Program-made: the position numbers and the translations under genes
In this document: piece after piece, positions 9,254-17,997 of the stretch
Position numbering within the stretch: the stretch's first letter is position 1
How the letters are laid out: every line of letters starts with the position of its first letter
Source: Methylotenera_A sp046598525
GTDB lineage: Bacteria > Pseudomonadota > Gammaproteobacteria > Burkholderiales > Methylophilaceae
Length of the DNA stretch: 34,945 bases
Assembly: GCA_046598525.1 (NCBI GenBank)
Contig: JBKJIJ010000010.1
Coordinates: 1-34,945, forward strand
Direction: 5' to 3'
The notes under the pieces: generated by a model
What the model was told of the DNA's origin: nothing
Databases searched by the model: none
Seen by the model: only the letters and a program-made list of their open reading frames with translations

Positions 9254-11697
9254 TAGGCAACCACTTTCATAATGGTTGTTTCATAAGGCTGGTAGAACTC
9301 TTTACTAGTTTTTTCAATCGTAATGTCGCCCATTAAATCACCCAAACCGCTGGTTAATTCATGCGATGCCGCAACGCGCACACAACCCATCGCCACATGA
9401 TTATCCAGTTTAACTTGTAAAACGGCGCTGCCTTTATCTTGGCTGGCCAACACAATATCACCTTCAACCAAGCCTAATTGCGCCATTTGTTCGGCACGCA
9501 TGCGCGCCATTGGGCGAATATTATATTTGGTTTTTTGTAATGGTGTAGAGCGGCGCACGATTGGATCGGATTCGTATTGCGGCACTTCGCCAATACGTTG
9601 CAAACCAGCTGATTTAATATTAACTTCAATTTCAACTAATTCTTTTAGATTATTGTTTAAGCTACGCCACACCACTGTTGAAGGTTTTTCACCTTTAAAT
9701 ATGGCATTTTTAACGGCTTCGCTGCTATCAAAATCAAAGCCTTGCAAACCTAGCGTATTGGCTAAAACGCGCAATACTTTCCAAGCAGGGCGGCATTCAC
9801 CAAGCGGCTTGGCAACGGCTGCAAAGCTTTGCACACGCCCTTCCATGCTCATAAAACTACCCGATGTTTCGGTAAATGGCGCGATTGGTAGCAATACATC
9901 GGCGTTTTCTAGCGCTTCTGATTTAAAAGCGGTTAACGCCACTACACACTCGGCTTGCGCCATGGCGGCTTTTGCTAAAGCAGCATGTTGGCAATCTAAT
10001 TCTGGCTCAACATTCAATAATAAATAGGCTTTGCGCGGCACTTCTAACATGGCACGCGCATGCATGCCGGTGGCATTTGGCATTACGCCCATTAAGTGCA
10101 TACCGGTGCTATTGGCCGCCGCTGGCAATATGCCGCCTTTGGCGCCACAAATGCCGCCAATCGCTTCCATCATGCTGTACATTTCGGTAAAACGTGGGTC
10201 ACTTAATCCCATATTACCCAAGAAAATGCCCACTTTTGGCGCAACCAAATCCACTGTACCATTTGCACCGGCCAAACCAGCCAAGCTTTCTGCCATGGCA
10301 TGCGTATTTGGGCGCACTTTAATGGTTTCTAGCAATTCGTTAAGAGATGGCGGTAAGCATAAAGACAAACGTTGCAAGCCAGACATGGCTTTTAAGATTT
10401 GGCCTAATACGTTAACCATATCATTTGGGCGCACAATCACTTTGTGCGCAACATGCATTAATGGATCGTTATCTAATGGACTAACGATGGACAATTCTGC
10501 ACCGTTAGCAACTGCTTTGCGGAAACGCTGCGCTAATAATGGATGCTCATTGCGCAAGTTAGAACCGATAATCAAGATACGGTCTAATTCTTCAATCTCT
10601 TGAATATTACAGCCCATCCAAGGCGTGCCAACGCGTTTTCCATCTAATCTAAAATCAGTTTGGCGTAGGCGGTAATCCACATTGCCGCAACCTAAGCCGT
10701 TAGCTAACTGCTTGATTAAATAGCCTTCTTCCATGGTGCTATTAGGTGAAACCAACACACCTAAAGAATCAGCACCATGCTGATTAGTAATGTCTTTAAT
10801 TTGACCAGCGGCGAATTCTAATGCGGTTTTCCAATCGGTTTCTACCCACGTACCGTTGTGCTTAATCATCGGCACTTTTAAACGATCTGGGCTATTTAGG
10901 CCAACGTAAGAATATCTATCGCGGTCGGATAACCAGCATTCATTGATGCTTTCTTTTTCACGCGGCAACACGCGCATGACTTTATTATCTTTTACATGCA
11001 CTTCAATATGCGAACCCAAACCATCGTGCGGCGCAATACTAGGGCGACGCGTCAGCTCCCAGCTACGGGCAGAGTAGCGGAATGGTTTGTTGGTTAATGC
11101 GCCCACTGGGCACAAGTCAATGATATTGCCGCTTAATTCTGAATTAACCGATTTATCCACATAAGCGGTAATTTCCGCATGCTCACCACGGCCCACAAGA
11201 CCAAGTTCTTGCATGCCACCCACTTCTTTTAAGAATCGTACACAGCGCGTACATTGAATGCAGCGCGTCATATCAGTGCTAATCAGCGGACCAATATTCT
11301 TATTGACTACAACGCGTTTTTCTTCTGTATAACGTGATCCACTAGTACCGTAAGCTACCGCGATATCTTGCAAATCGCACTCACCACCTTGATCGCAAAT
11401 TGGGCAATCCAGCGGGTGATTAATAAGCAAAAATTCCATCACGCTTTTTTGCGCCTCAACCGCCGATTTACTGCGGGTAAAAATCTTCATGCCATCGGCT
11501 ACTGGCGTAGCACAAGCGGGCAATGGCTTATTAAACTTTTCAACCTGCACCAAACACATGCGGCAATTAGCCGCAACGGATAGTTTTTTGTGATAGCAAA
11601 AACGCGGAATCGCAATGCCGACCTTATCAGCCGCATCAATGATGGTGCTGCCGTGTTCAACTTCTAGTGGTTTGCCGTCTATTTCAATGTGTAACAT
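9253..11697 (-). CDS. nuoG: NADH-quinone oxidoreductase subunit G
   Basis: An 814-residue peripheral-arm subunit with iron-sulfur ligands at the N-terminus and a molybdopterin-oxidoreductase-like body. Visible ligand sets are Cys34/45/48/62 for the [2Fe-2S] cluster, His94-Cys98-Cys101-Cys107 (HPLDCPICDQGGEC) for the His-ligated cluster, and Cys146/149/152 with Cys196 for the next [4Fe-4S] cluster. The extra cluster N7 motif of E. coli NuoG (CxxCxxxC) is not seen after residue 200, so this is the N7-less type, and the pterin-like domain is structural. The gene starts 3 bases after the nuoF stop. Confidence 0.96.
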   Translation of the reverse strand: MLHIEIDGKPLEVEHGSTIIDAADKVGIAIPRFCYHKKLSVAANCRMCLVQVEKFNKPLPACATPVADGMKIFTRSKSAVEAQKSVMEFLLINHPLDCPICDQGGECDLQDIAVAYGTSGSRYTEEKRVVVNKNIGPLISTDMTRCIQCTRCVRFLKEVGGMQELGLVGRGEHAEITAYVDKSVNSELSGNIIDLCPVGALTNKPFRYSARSWELTRRPSIAPHDGLGSHIEVHVKDNKVMRVLPREKESINECWLSDRDRYSYVGLNSPDRLKVPMIKHNGTWVETDWKTALEFAAGQIKDITNQHGADSLGVLVSPNSTMEEGYLIKQLANGLGCGNVDYRLRQTDFRLDGKRVGTPWMGCNIQEIEELDRILIIGSNLRNEHPLLAQRFRKAVANGAELSIVSPLDNDPLMHVAHKVIVRPNDMVNVLGQILKAMSGLQRLSLCLPPSLNELLETIKVRPNTHAMAESLAGLAGANGTVDLVAPKVGIFLGNMGLSDPRFTEMYSMMEAIGGICGAKGGILPAAANSTGMHLMGVMPNATGMHARAMLEVPRKAYLLLNVEPELDCQHAALAKAAMAQAECVVALTAFKSEALENADVLLPIAPFTETSGSFMSMEGRVQSFAAVAKPLGECRPAWKVLRVLANTLGLQGFDFDSSEAVKNAIFKGEKPSTVVWRSLNNNLKELVEIEVNIKSAGLQRIGEVPQYESDPIVRRSTPLQKTKYNIRPMARMRAEQMAQLGLVEGDIVLASQDKGSAVLQVKLDNHVAMGCVRVAASHELTSGLGDLMGDITIEKTSKEFYQPYETTIMKVVA

Positions 11698-11700
11698 ACG

Positions 11701-13017
11701 CTATTTTCCGTCCACCATGCTTTTGCCGTGAGTAATGTAATACTCAAACTCAGGTCTAAAATGCTTAATAAAACTTAATACAGGTGTTGCCGCCGCATCG
11801 CCTAAAGCGCAAATCGTACGGCCAGAAATATTATTACTGACGTCTGTCAGCAAATCTAGGTCTTCCATTTTGCCTTTGCCATCTACAATGCGGCTAATCA
11901 CACGATATACCCAGCCAGTGCCTTCGCGGCAAGGTGTGCATTGACCACAACTTTCTTCATAAAAGAAATAGCTTAAACGTTTTAACGTTTTTACCATGCA
12001 AGTAGTGTCATCCATCACAATCATTGAACCAGCACCTAAGCTAGAGCCAGCCTTGCTTAAACCATCATAATCCATGGTGGCGCTTTGAATCATTTCGGCT
12101 GTCATCACAGCTGTAGATGGTCCGCCTGGAATGACGGCTTTTAATTTTTGGCCTTTCCAAATACCGCCTGCTAACGCTAGCAATTCGGTAAAAGGTATGC
12201 CCATATTTACTTCATAGTTACCCGGCTTTTCTACATGGCCAGAAACTGAAAATAGTTTTGTGCCGCCAGAATTAGGCACGCCTAAATCGGCAAATGCTTG
12301 GCCACCGTGCTGCAAAATCCACGGAATGCTGGTGTAGCTTTCGGTATTATTCACATTGGTCGGCTTACCAAAAACGCCATAACTGGCTGGAAATGGCGGT
12401 TTAAAGCGTGGCTGGCCTTTTTTGCCTTCAATCGATTCGATTAATGCGGTTTCTTCACCGCAAATATAGGCGCCGTAGCCATGCACGGCATGCAAATCAA
12501 AACTAAAATTACTGCCAAATAAGTGCTCACCTAAATAGCCAGCCACTTTAGCTTCATGCAATGCCGCTTCAAAAATATCGTAATCTTGCCAAATTTCGCC
12601 GTGGATATAGTTATAACCTACCCGCGCGCCCAATGTGTAGGCGGCAATCGCCATACCTTCAATTAATTGGTGTGGATTATAGCGAATAATATCGCGGTCT
12701 TTAAATGTGCCCGGCTCGCCTTCATCGGTATTGCAAACCAAGTATTTTGTGCCGTCGTAATAACGTGGCATAAAACTCCATTTAAGGCCAGTTGGAAAAC
12801 CTGCACCGCCGCGGCCACGTAAATTAGAGGTTTTAATTTGCGCAATAATTTCGGTGGCTTTTACTTTTTCGGTAACGATTCTTTTTAGCTGTGCGTATCC
12901 GCCCAGCTTGATGTAAGTCTCTAATGAAGCTGGATTTTTTTCGGTTAGCGAACGTAAAGTAAGCAAAGTTTGCTTACTTAAATCGGTCATTACAACGTTT
13001 TCTGTTGGAGTTCCCAT
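11701..13017 (-). CDS. nuoF: NADH-quinone oxidoreductase subunit F
   Basis: A 438-residue flavoprotein subunit that binds NADH and FMN and holds cluster N3, the entry point of electrons into complex I. The glycine-rich nucleotide/FMN loop GRGGAGFPTGLKW is at residues 68-80, the segment YICGEETALIESIEG follows mid-protein, and the [4Fe-4S] ligands are Cys357/360/363 (ESCGQCTPCREG) with Cys403. It lies 2 bases after nuoE and 3 bases before nuoG. The ATG at 13017 gives MGTPTENVV; an internal ATG at residue 10 would also give a normal-length protein. Confidence 0.97.
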   Translation of the reverse strand: MGTPTENVVMTDLSKQTLLTLRSLTEKNPASLETYIKLGGYAQLKRIVTEKVKATEIIAQIKTSNLRGRGGAGFPTGLKWSFMPRYYDGTKYLVCNTDEGEPGTFKDRDIIRYNPHQLIEGMAIAAYTLGARVGYNYIHGEIWQDYDIFEAALHEAKVAGYLGEHLFGSNFSFDLHAVHGYGAYICGEETALIESIEGKKGQPRFKPPFPASYGVFGKPTNVNNTESYTSIPWILQHGGQAFADLGVPNSGGTKLFSVSGHVEKPGNYEVNMGIPFTELLALAGGIWKGQKLKAVIPGGPSTAVMTAEMIQSATMDYDGLSKAGSSLGAGSMIVMDDTTCMVKTLKRLSYFFYEESCGQCTPCREGTGWVYRVISRIVDGKGKMEDLDLLTDVSNNISGRTICALGDAAATPVLSFIKHFRPEFEYYITHGKSMVDGK

Positions 13018-13019
13018 GA

Positions 13020-13493
13020 TTACTCCAAGGCCTCTAAAATAGCATCTACTTTATCAACAGTTAAAAACTCATGCATGGTGTGATTATTCACAATAAACAA
13101 AGGCGCACCGCCGCAAGCACCCATGCACTCACCTTCTTTTAAGCAAAACTTACCATCTGCCGTCACTTCATTAAAGCCAACACCCAGCTTAGTTTGCAGA
13201 TGATTCACAATGGAGTCCGAATCGCGCAACATGCAAGAAATATTGGTACAAATACTAATTTTGTATTTTCCAACTGGCTCTAAATCGTACATATTATAAA
13301 AAGTCGCTACTTCCATGGCCGCAATTTCAGGAATGCGTAAATACTCCGCCACTTCTGTCATGCTTTCTTTTGAAAGCCAGCCGCGCTCTGTTTGCACAAT
13401 GCGCAGCGCGCTCATTACCGCCGCCTGCCGCTTATCAGCAGGGTATTTGGTCAGTTCGTAATCTATTTTCGCTATGGATTCTTTACTAAGCAT
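13020..13493 (-). CDS. nuoE: NADH-quinone oxidoreductase subunit E
   Basis: A 157-residue thioredoxin-fold ferredoxin subunit holding the [2Fe-2S] cluster N1a, which works with NuoF in the NADH dehydrogenase module. The ligands are Cys82 and Cys87 (CTNISC) and Cys123 and Cys127 (GECMGACGGAP). An N-terminal helical bundle precedes the ferredoxin fold, as usual. It is packed 2 bases after nuoD and 2 bases before nuoF. Confidence 0.97.
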   Translation of the reverse strand: MLSKESIAKIDYELTKYPADKRQAAVMSALRIVQTERGWLSKESMTEVAEYLRIPEIAAMEVATFYNMYDLEPVGKYKISICTNISCMLRDSDSIVNHLQTKLGVGFNEVTADGKFCLKEGECMGACGGAPLFIVNNHTMHEFLTVDKVDAILEALE

Positions 13494-13495
13494 AA

Positions 13496-14749
13496 CTACC
13501 TATCTATTTCGCCAAATACTATATCTTGCGTACCAATAATCGCTACTAAATCCGCAATCATATGGCCTTTGGTCATCTCATCTAAAGCAGCCAAATGTGG
13601 ATATCCTGGCGCGCGAATTTTTAAACGGTACGGTTTATTGGCACCATCAGACACCATGTAAATACCAAACTCACCTTTTGGATGCTCAACCGCCGCATAC
13701 GCCTCACCTGCTGGCACATGAAAGCCTTCGGTGAACAATTTAAAGTGGTGAATCATGTCTTCCATATTGGTTTTCATGCCTTCACGGTCTGGCGGCGCTA
13801 CTTTATTATCAGTGGTAATCACAGGGCCAGGATTAGCGCGCAACCAAGTAATGCATTGCTTGATAATATTGTTGGATTGCCTAAACTCTTCCATGCGCAC
13901 CAAATAGCGATCATAACAATCACCATTCACGCCCACTGGAATATCAAAATCTAAATCGGCATATACTTCATAAGGCTGTTTTTTACGCAGATCCCACTCA
14001 ATGCCAGAACCGCGCAACATTGGGCCGGTAAAGCCCAGCGCCAATGCACGCTCAGGCGATACTACGCCAATACCAACTGTGCGCTGCTTCCAAATACGGT
14101 TATCGGTTAATAGTGTTTCGTATTCATCGATATAAGTAGGAAAACGCTTGGTAAAGTCTTCAATAAAATCTAAAAATGAACCTTGGCGGTTGTCGTTTAG
14201 TTTATTAATTTGTTTTGCACTGCGAAATTTAGTGGTTTCGTGTTGCGGCATTTGATTCGGCAAATCGCGATAGACGCCACCTGGACGATAATAAGCGGCA
14301 TGCATGCGCGCGCCAGAAACGGCTTCATAACAATCAAATAAATCTTCACGCTCTCTAAACGCATATAAAAACACCGTCATCGCGCCAACGTCTAGCGCAT
14401 GAGCGCCCAGCCATAACAGATGATTTAAAACGCGGGTAATTTCATCAAACATGACACGGATATATTGCGCGCGAATCGGCACATCTATACCCATCATCTT
14501 TTCAATCGTCATCACATAGGCATGCTCGTTTGCCATCATGGATACGTAATCCAGCCTATCCATGTAAGGGATTGACTGCAAATAAGTGCGATTTTCGGCT
14601 AACTTTTCAGTGGCGCGATGCAATAAACCAATATGCGGATCGGCACGTTGAATCACTTCACCATCTAGCTCTAACACCAAGCGCAATACGCCGTGCGCCG
14701 CAGGGTGTTGCGGGCCAAAGTTCATGGTGTAATTTCTAATTTCAGCCAT
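13496..14749 (-). CDS. nuoD: NADH-quinone oxidoreductase subunit D
   Basis: A 417-residue 49-kDa-type subunit related to the large subunit of [NiFe] hydrogenases; with NuoB it forms the quinone reduction site. Clear motifs are NFGPQHPAAHGVLRL near the N-terminus, HIGLLHRATEKLAENRTY, DYVSMMANEHAY, and the C-terminal DIVFGEIDR. It is a separate gene from nuoC, unlike the fused nuoCD of enterobacteria. Its start overlaps the last base of nuoC. Confidence 0.97.
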   Translation of the reverse strand: MAEIRNYTMNFGPQHPAAHGVLRLVLELDGEVIQRADPHIGLLHRATEKLAENRTYLQSIPYMDRLDYVSMMANEHAYVMTIEKMMGIDVPIRAQYIRVMFDEITRVLNHLLWLGAHALDVGAMTVFLYAFREREDLFDCYEAVSGARMHAAYYRPGGVYRDLPNQMPQHETTKFRSAKQINKLNDNRQGSFLDFIEDFTKRFPTYIDEYETLLTDNRIWKQRTVGIGVVSPERALALGFTGPMLRGSGIEWDLRKKQPYEVYADLDFDIPVGVNGDCYDRYLVRMEEFRQSNNIIKQCITWLRANPGPVITTDNKVAPPDREGMKTNMEDMIHHFKLFTEGFHVPAGEAYAAVEHPKGEFGIYMVSDGANKPYRLKIRAPGYPHLAALDEMTKGHMIADLVAIIGTQDIVFGEIDR

Positions 14750-15342
14750 TATTTATGCGCTCCATCATCGCGAATCACACGCGGCACATTGTTGCGCAAT
14801 TCAATTGAAACAGGCTGATAAATCACGCGCTGTTGTTCTGGGTCGTAACGCATTTCAACATTGCCAATCATAGGGAAATCTTTACGGAAAGGATGACCAA
14901 CAAAACCGTAATCGGTTAATAATCGACGCAAATCAGGGTGATTTTCAAACATTAAACCATACAAATCAAAGGCTTCGCGCTCAAACCAATTGGCGGCTGG
15001 CCAAATATCCACTAGCGTTGGCAACACAGGAAAATCGTCATCTTGCGCAAATACGCGCAAACGTACGCGCTGATTTAAGCTAACCGATAGTAAATGCAAC
15101 ACTACCGCGTAACGCGCGCCTTGCCAAAGGCCGTCTTTATACTCGCTATAATCCACGCCACATAAATCAATTAATTGCTCAAATTTAAGTTCGGCGTGGT
15201 CGCGCAGTTTAGTTGCTACCGCAAGGTAATGATCGGCATGACACTCAATGGTAATTTCATCTAGCGCAACGGTTAATTGCGTGATTTTGTCGCTTAACGC
15301 AAGTTTAAGCTGAGCCGATAGTTGATCAAGTTTTAGTGACAT
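14749..15342 (-). CDS. nuoC: NADH-quinone oxidoreductase subunit C
   Basis: A 197-residue 30-kDa-type subunit of the connecting arm of complex I. The family signature is the run FEREAFDLYGLMFENHPDLR followed by RRLLTDYGFVGHPFRKDFPM in the C-terminal half. It has no cofactor of its own. It lies 22 bases after nuoB and overlaps nuoD by one base. Confidence 0.97.
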   Translation of the reverse strand: MSLKLDQLSAQLKLALSDKITQLTVALDEITIECHADHYLAVATKLRDHAELKFEQLIDLCGVDYSEYKDGLWQGARYAVVLHLLSVSLNQRVRLRVFAQDDDFPVLPTLVDIWPAANWFEREAFDLYGLMFENHPDLRRLLTDYGFVGHPFRKDFPMIGNVEMRYDPEQQRVIYQPVSIELRNNVPRVIRDDGAHK

Positions 15343-15364
15343 AGGAATTATTTGGCAATCGTAC

Positions 15365-15841
15365 TTATCTGGCTATTGTATTGGTACGTCTGATTTTTTT
15401 CTGCAACTGAATAATGCCGTAAAGCAATGCCTCTGCCGTTGGCGGGCATCCTGGCACGTAGACATCAACTGGCACAATGCGGTCACAACCGCGCACGACG
15501 GCGTAAGAATAATGATAATAACCACCACCATTAGCGCAACTACCCATTGAAATAACCCAACGCGGCTCTGCCATTTGGTCATACACTTTTCTCAAAGCGG
15601 GCGCCATTTTATTCACCAAAGTACCTGCCACAATCATCACATCCGATTGCCTTGGGCTTGGCCTAAACACAATACCAAAACGGTCTAAATCGTAACGCGA
15701 AGCACCAGCATGCATCATCTCAACTGCGCAACAAGCCAAACCAAACGTCATTGGCCATAATGAACCCGTACGCGTGTAGTTAATCACCGTATCAAGCGTG
15801 GTGGTAACAAAGCCTTTTTCTAAAACGCCTTCAATACTCAT
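15365..15841 (-). CDS. nuoB: NADH-quinone oxidoreductase subunit B
   Basis: A 158-residue PSST-type subunit that holds cluster N2, the last electron carrier before quinone. Ligands are the tandem Cys37-Cys38 (GLACCAVEMMH), Cys102 (MGSCANGGG) and Cys132 (VPGCPPTAEAL). I start it at the ATG at 15841 (MSIEGVLEKGF), which matches the usual NuoB N-terminus. The frame stays open upstream to 16003 inside nuoA, but those 54 residues are Cys-rich, unlike any NuoB, and come from an unusual 142-base spacer. Confidence 0.96.
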   Translation of the reverse strand: MSIEGVLEKGFVTTTLDTVINYTRTGSLWPMTFGLACCAVEMMHAGASRYDLDRFGIVFRPSPRQSDVMIVAGTLVNKMAPALRKVYDQMAEPRWVISMGSCANGGGYYHYSYAVVRGCDRIVPVDVYVPGCPPTAEALLYGIIQLQKKIRRTNTIAR

Positions 15842-15983
15842 AAAATATTTGCCCCAGCAAAAACACCGAGCGAAGCAAGCACTGGGCGCGCAAGTTTGAA
15901 AATAGCGGAGTTTATTTTTGAGTAAATGAGCATATTTGAAAATTTGCGCAACAACGTGATTGAGAGCGAATGTTTTTGCTTCA
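15842..15983 (-). other. Unusual 142-base spacer between nuoA and nuoB
   Basis: All other gaps in the nuo operon are at most about 41 bases, so this gap stands out. On the minus strand it can be read as a short peptide (LARPVLASLGVFAGANIL at its end) or as a Cys-rich extension of nuoB, neither resembling a known protein. It has a composition switch: an AT-rich half near nuoA and a GC-richer half (15851-15893) containing near-symmetric blocks GCCCCAG and CTGGGCGC. An interspersed repeat or processing site is possible. Confidence 0.4.
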
Positions 15984-16340
15984 TTAATCCCATTCCAAGG
16001 CACCTTTCATCCACTCGTAGACAAACCCAACCACCAGCACAAACAAAAATAGCATCATGGCCAAAAATCCAGCCAAGCCGATTTCTTGCAACACAACCGC
16101 CCAAGGGAATAAGAATGCGATTTCTAAATCGAACAGAATAAACAAGATAGCGACAAGATAATAGCGCACGTCAAATTTCATGCGCGCATCTTCAAATGCT
16201 TCAAAACCGCACTCGTAAGGCGAGTTTTTTTCAGCATCTGGCTTGCTTGGGGAAACGATTTTACCGATGACAAGTGGCCCTACACCAACAGCAAGGCCCA
16301 CTAAGATAAACAACAAAATTGGAAAGTAATTTTCCAGCAC
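15984..16340 (-). CDS. nuoA: NADH-quinone oxidoreductase subunit A
   Basis: A 118-residue subunit with three membrane helices (ND3 type), the first gene of the nuo operon. The conserved loop PYECGFEAFEDARMKFDVRY is present, including the Cys of the ND3 loop, as is FILFDLEIAFLFPWA with its acidic residues. The start is GTG at 16340, supported by AGGA seven bases upstream. An ATG further upstream is in another frame. A promoter-like sequence ends about 30 bases ahead of the start. Confidence 0.96.
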   Translation of the reverse strand: MLENYFPILLFILVGLAVGVGPLVIGKIVSPSKPDAEKNSPYECGFEAFEDARMKFDVRYYLVAILFILFDLEIAFLFPWAVVLQEIGLAGFLAMMLFLFVLVVGFVYEWMKGALEWD

Positions 16341-16369
16341 AGAAACATCCTAACAAGATTTTGTAACAG

Positions 16370-16399
16370 ATTATGATTGCTTAGCTTTTGGCCTAACAA
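16370..16399 (-). promoter_or_regulatory. Candidate sigma-70 promoter for nuo operon
   Basis: On the minus strand, TTGTTA (16394-16399) and CATAAT (16370-16375) are separated by 18 bases. This is a 4/6 and 5/6 match to -35 and -10 consensus. Transcription would begin near 16363 and leave a leader of about 20 bases to the nuoA GTG with its AGGA. Read-through from the tpiA-secG-tRNA side is also possible. Confidence 0.45.
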
Positions 16400-16425
16400 T
16401 CAGTACATTTAAATGCTTTTTACTA

Positions 16426-16455
16426 TCAGCAAAACATGATTCATGGCTTTGCTGA
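16426..16455. promoter_or_regulatory. Imperfect palindrome upstream of nuoA
   Basis: Arms CAGCAAAACATGA (16427-16439) and TCATGGCTTTGCTG (16441-16454) are complementary except for one bulge/mismatch, around a single central T. It lies between tRNA-Leu and nuoA, upstream of the candidate nuo promoter. With no T-run after it on the minus strand it is not a classical terminator. A regulator site or a 3' stabilising/processing hairpin for the tRNA transcript are options. Confidence 0.5.
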
Positions 16456-16501
16456 CTGTTAAATTCTAAACTTATTCAATACTTACTAGCTTTAAGCTTT
16501 A

Positions 16502-16586
16502 TGGTGCCGACGGAGAGACTCGAACTCTCACGACTTTCGCCACTACCCCCTCAAGATAGCGTGTCTACCAATTCCACCACGACGGC
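16502..16586 (-). tRNA. tRNA-Leu (anticodon GAG)
   Basis: An 85-base class II tRNA with encoded CCA (complement of 16502-16504). Read on the minus strand it begins GCCGTCG, has a D-arm with GGTAGAC, an anticodon stem CTATC/GGTAG around loop TTGAGGG (anticodon GAG, reading CUC/CUU), a short variable arm and a T-arm GAGAG-TTCGAGT-CTCTC. The acceptor arms GCCGTCG and CGTCGGC pair except for a T5/T68 mismatch. It sits between secG and nuoA, the usual place in many betaproteobacteria. Confidence 0.95.
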
Positions 16587-16683
16587 AATTCAAGGCTTAA
16601 TTTAAGATGCTTAAATTACAAAATACCAATTTCTGAGGATAACTAAAATATTTAGCTTTATTAAAAACTAAATACCATTTAAT

Positions 16684-17037
16684 TTAGTTAGGTATATCTT
16701 TCGCAGCGCTACCGCTTGGTGCTGTTTCTGGCGTTTTAGTTGCACTTGGTGCCGCATTTATTTCATTTGATGCCGCAGGCATTTTAATGACACTGCCATT
16801 GGCAGAGCGATGGCTTGCCATGTAAGCAAGCGTTAAGCTGGTACAGAAAAACACAACAACGCAAGCGGCTGTTAATTTACTTAAAATATTAGATGAGCCG
16901 CTTACACCAAATAAACTGCCAGATGCGCCGCTACCAAATGCAGCGCCCATATCGGCGCCTTTGCCGTGTTGAATAAGCACCAAGCCGATAACACCAGCAG
17001 CTGCTAAAACGTGAATAACTGTAATTAAATTTTCCAT
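16684..17037 (-). CDS. secG: Preprotein translocase subunit SecG
   Basis: A 117-residue inner-membrane subunit of the SecYEG channel. Two membrane segments are visible (about 3-22 and 52-73), separated by the signature loop VLIQHGKGADMGAAFGSGASG and SLFGVSGSSN. The C-terminal tail is Ala/Pro/Thr-rich and variable, as in other SecG. I start at the ATG at 17037; a TTG immediately before it is less likely. It follows tpiA by 84 bases and precedes the tRNA-Leu gene, an order common in proteobacteria. Confidence 0.95.
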   Translation of the reverse strand: MENLITVIHVLAAAGVIGLVLIQHGKGADMGAAFGSGASGSLFGVSGSSNILSKLTAACVVVFFCTSLTLAYMASHRSANGSVIKMPAASNEINAAPSATKTPETAPSGSAAKDIPN

Positions 17038-17121
17038 CAAACCAATTCCAAAAAGTGGTTGCTTTAACTATAAGCGCTGCGCTTATTAATCAACCGTTTA
17101 CGATGATTTTAAATCAACAAA

Positions 17122-17943
17122 TTAATTTGCCATGTCGGCCGCGGAGCATATTTTTTCAAAGCCCTGCGCTTCTAGTGAGCATTTACCAACCAGCCCACCA
17201 TCCACATTCGATACAACGAACAATTGTACCGCATTTTGTGGGTTTACGCTCCCCCCGTACAGGATTTTTAAGCGGCTAGCGGCCTCTATATTTAAGCTAG
17301 CGATCTTGCTGCGAATAAACTTGTGCATGGCTTGCGCTTGCGCTGGCGTGGCTGCCAAGCCAGTGCCAATCGCCCAAATTGGCTCATACGAAATAATACT
17401 ATCGGCGAAAATGGCCGCGCCATGTTGTGCAATAATGGTATCAAGCTGCTTGCCAATCACTAGCTCCATCACACCTGCTTCGCGCTCAATTAGCGTTTCA
17501 CCCACGCATAAAATAGGAATTAAGCCATGCTGTTTGGCTTGCATGAATTTCTGCGCGATATTTTCATCCGATTCGCAATAAGCGGTTGCGCGTTCTGAAT
17601 GGCCAATAATCACATATTCGCAGCCAAAATCTTTTAACATGGCAGCGCTGACTTCGCCTGTGTAGGCGCCTTCTGCGTTTTTGGCCATGTTTTGCGCACC
17701 CCATGCAATATCGGTGTGTTGCAGCATTTTTTGAAGCTGCGCTAAATAAGGATAAGGCGCGCAAACCACTACTTTGGTTTGCTTTAAATCAGAAAGCGTA
17801 GCGATATATTGTGTTAAAAGCGCTTTATTTTGCTCAAGATTGCCGTGCATTTTCCAGTTGGCAATTACCATTTTTTTTGCCAACAATGGCTTTTTGTCAA
17901 GGCCTGAGCTTTTGACAAGATGATTTGACGCTGGCTGACTCAT
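17122..17943 (-). CDS. tpiA: Triosephosphate isomerase
   Basis: Interconverts dihydroxyacetone phosphate and glyceraldehyde 3-phosphate in the cytoplasm. Active-site residues are visible: Asn29 and Lys31 (NWKMHG), His115 (IGHSER), Glu187 (YEPIWAIGTG) and the phosphate loop YGGSVNP. The protein is 273 residues, about 20 longer than usual at the N-terminus. The ATG at 17943 has AAGGG six bases upstream, while the internal ATG at residue 25 (just before VIANWKMHG) has no good ribosome site, so I keep the long form. A strong promoter lies just upstream, and secG and tRNA-Leu follow. Confidence 0.95.
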   Translation of the reverse strand: MSQPASNHLVKSSGLDKKPLLAKKMVIANWKMHGNLEQNKALLTQYIATLSDLKQTKVVVCAPYPYLAQLQKMLQHTDIAWGAQNMAKNAEGAYTGEVSAAMLKDFGCEYVIIGHSERATAYCESDENIAQKFMQAKQHGLIPILCVGETLIEREAGVMELVIGKQLDTIIAQHGAAIFADSIISYEPIWAIGTGLAATPAQAQAMHKFIRSKIASLNIEAASRLKILYGGSVNPQNAVQLFVVSNVDGGLVGKCSLEAQGFEKICSAADMAN

Positions 17944-17968
17944 TAAAAACCCTTAATAATTGCCGCGA

Positions 17969-17997
17969 ATTCTACGCGGGCCTGTTGGGGTGGTCAA
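17969..17997 (-). promoter_or_regulatory. Sigma-70 promoter for tpiA
   Basis: On the minus strand TTGACC (17992-17997) and TAGAAT (17969-17974) are spaced by exactly 17 bases, each a 5/6 match to consensus. The start point would be near 17962, giving a leader of about 20 bases that contains the AAGGG ribosome site of tpiA. Confidence 0.75.

Noticed and set aside
9500..10603. Long plus-strand ORFs opposite nuoG
   Set aside because: They are antisense shadows of a well-conserved gene and have no ribosome sites or recognisable domains.
15842..16003. N-terminal extension of nuoB by 54 residues
   Set aside because: The extension overlaps nuoA, is Cys-rich and lacks similarity to any NuoB I know; the internal ATG at 15841 gives the standard N-terminus.
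15838..16104. Small ORF overlapping nuoA and the nuoA-nuoB spacer (minus strand)
   Set aside because: It runs through the nuoA coding frame out of phase, has no ribosome site, and its residues resemble no known peptide.
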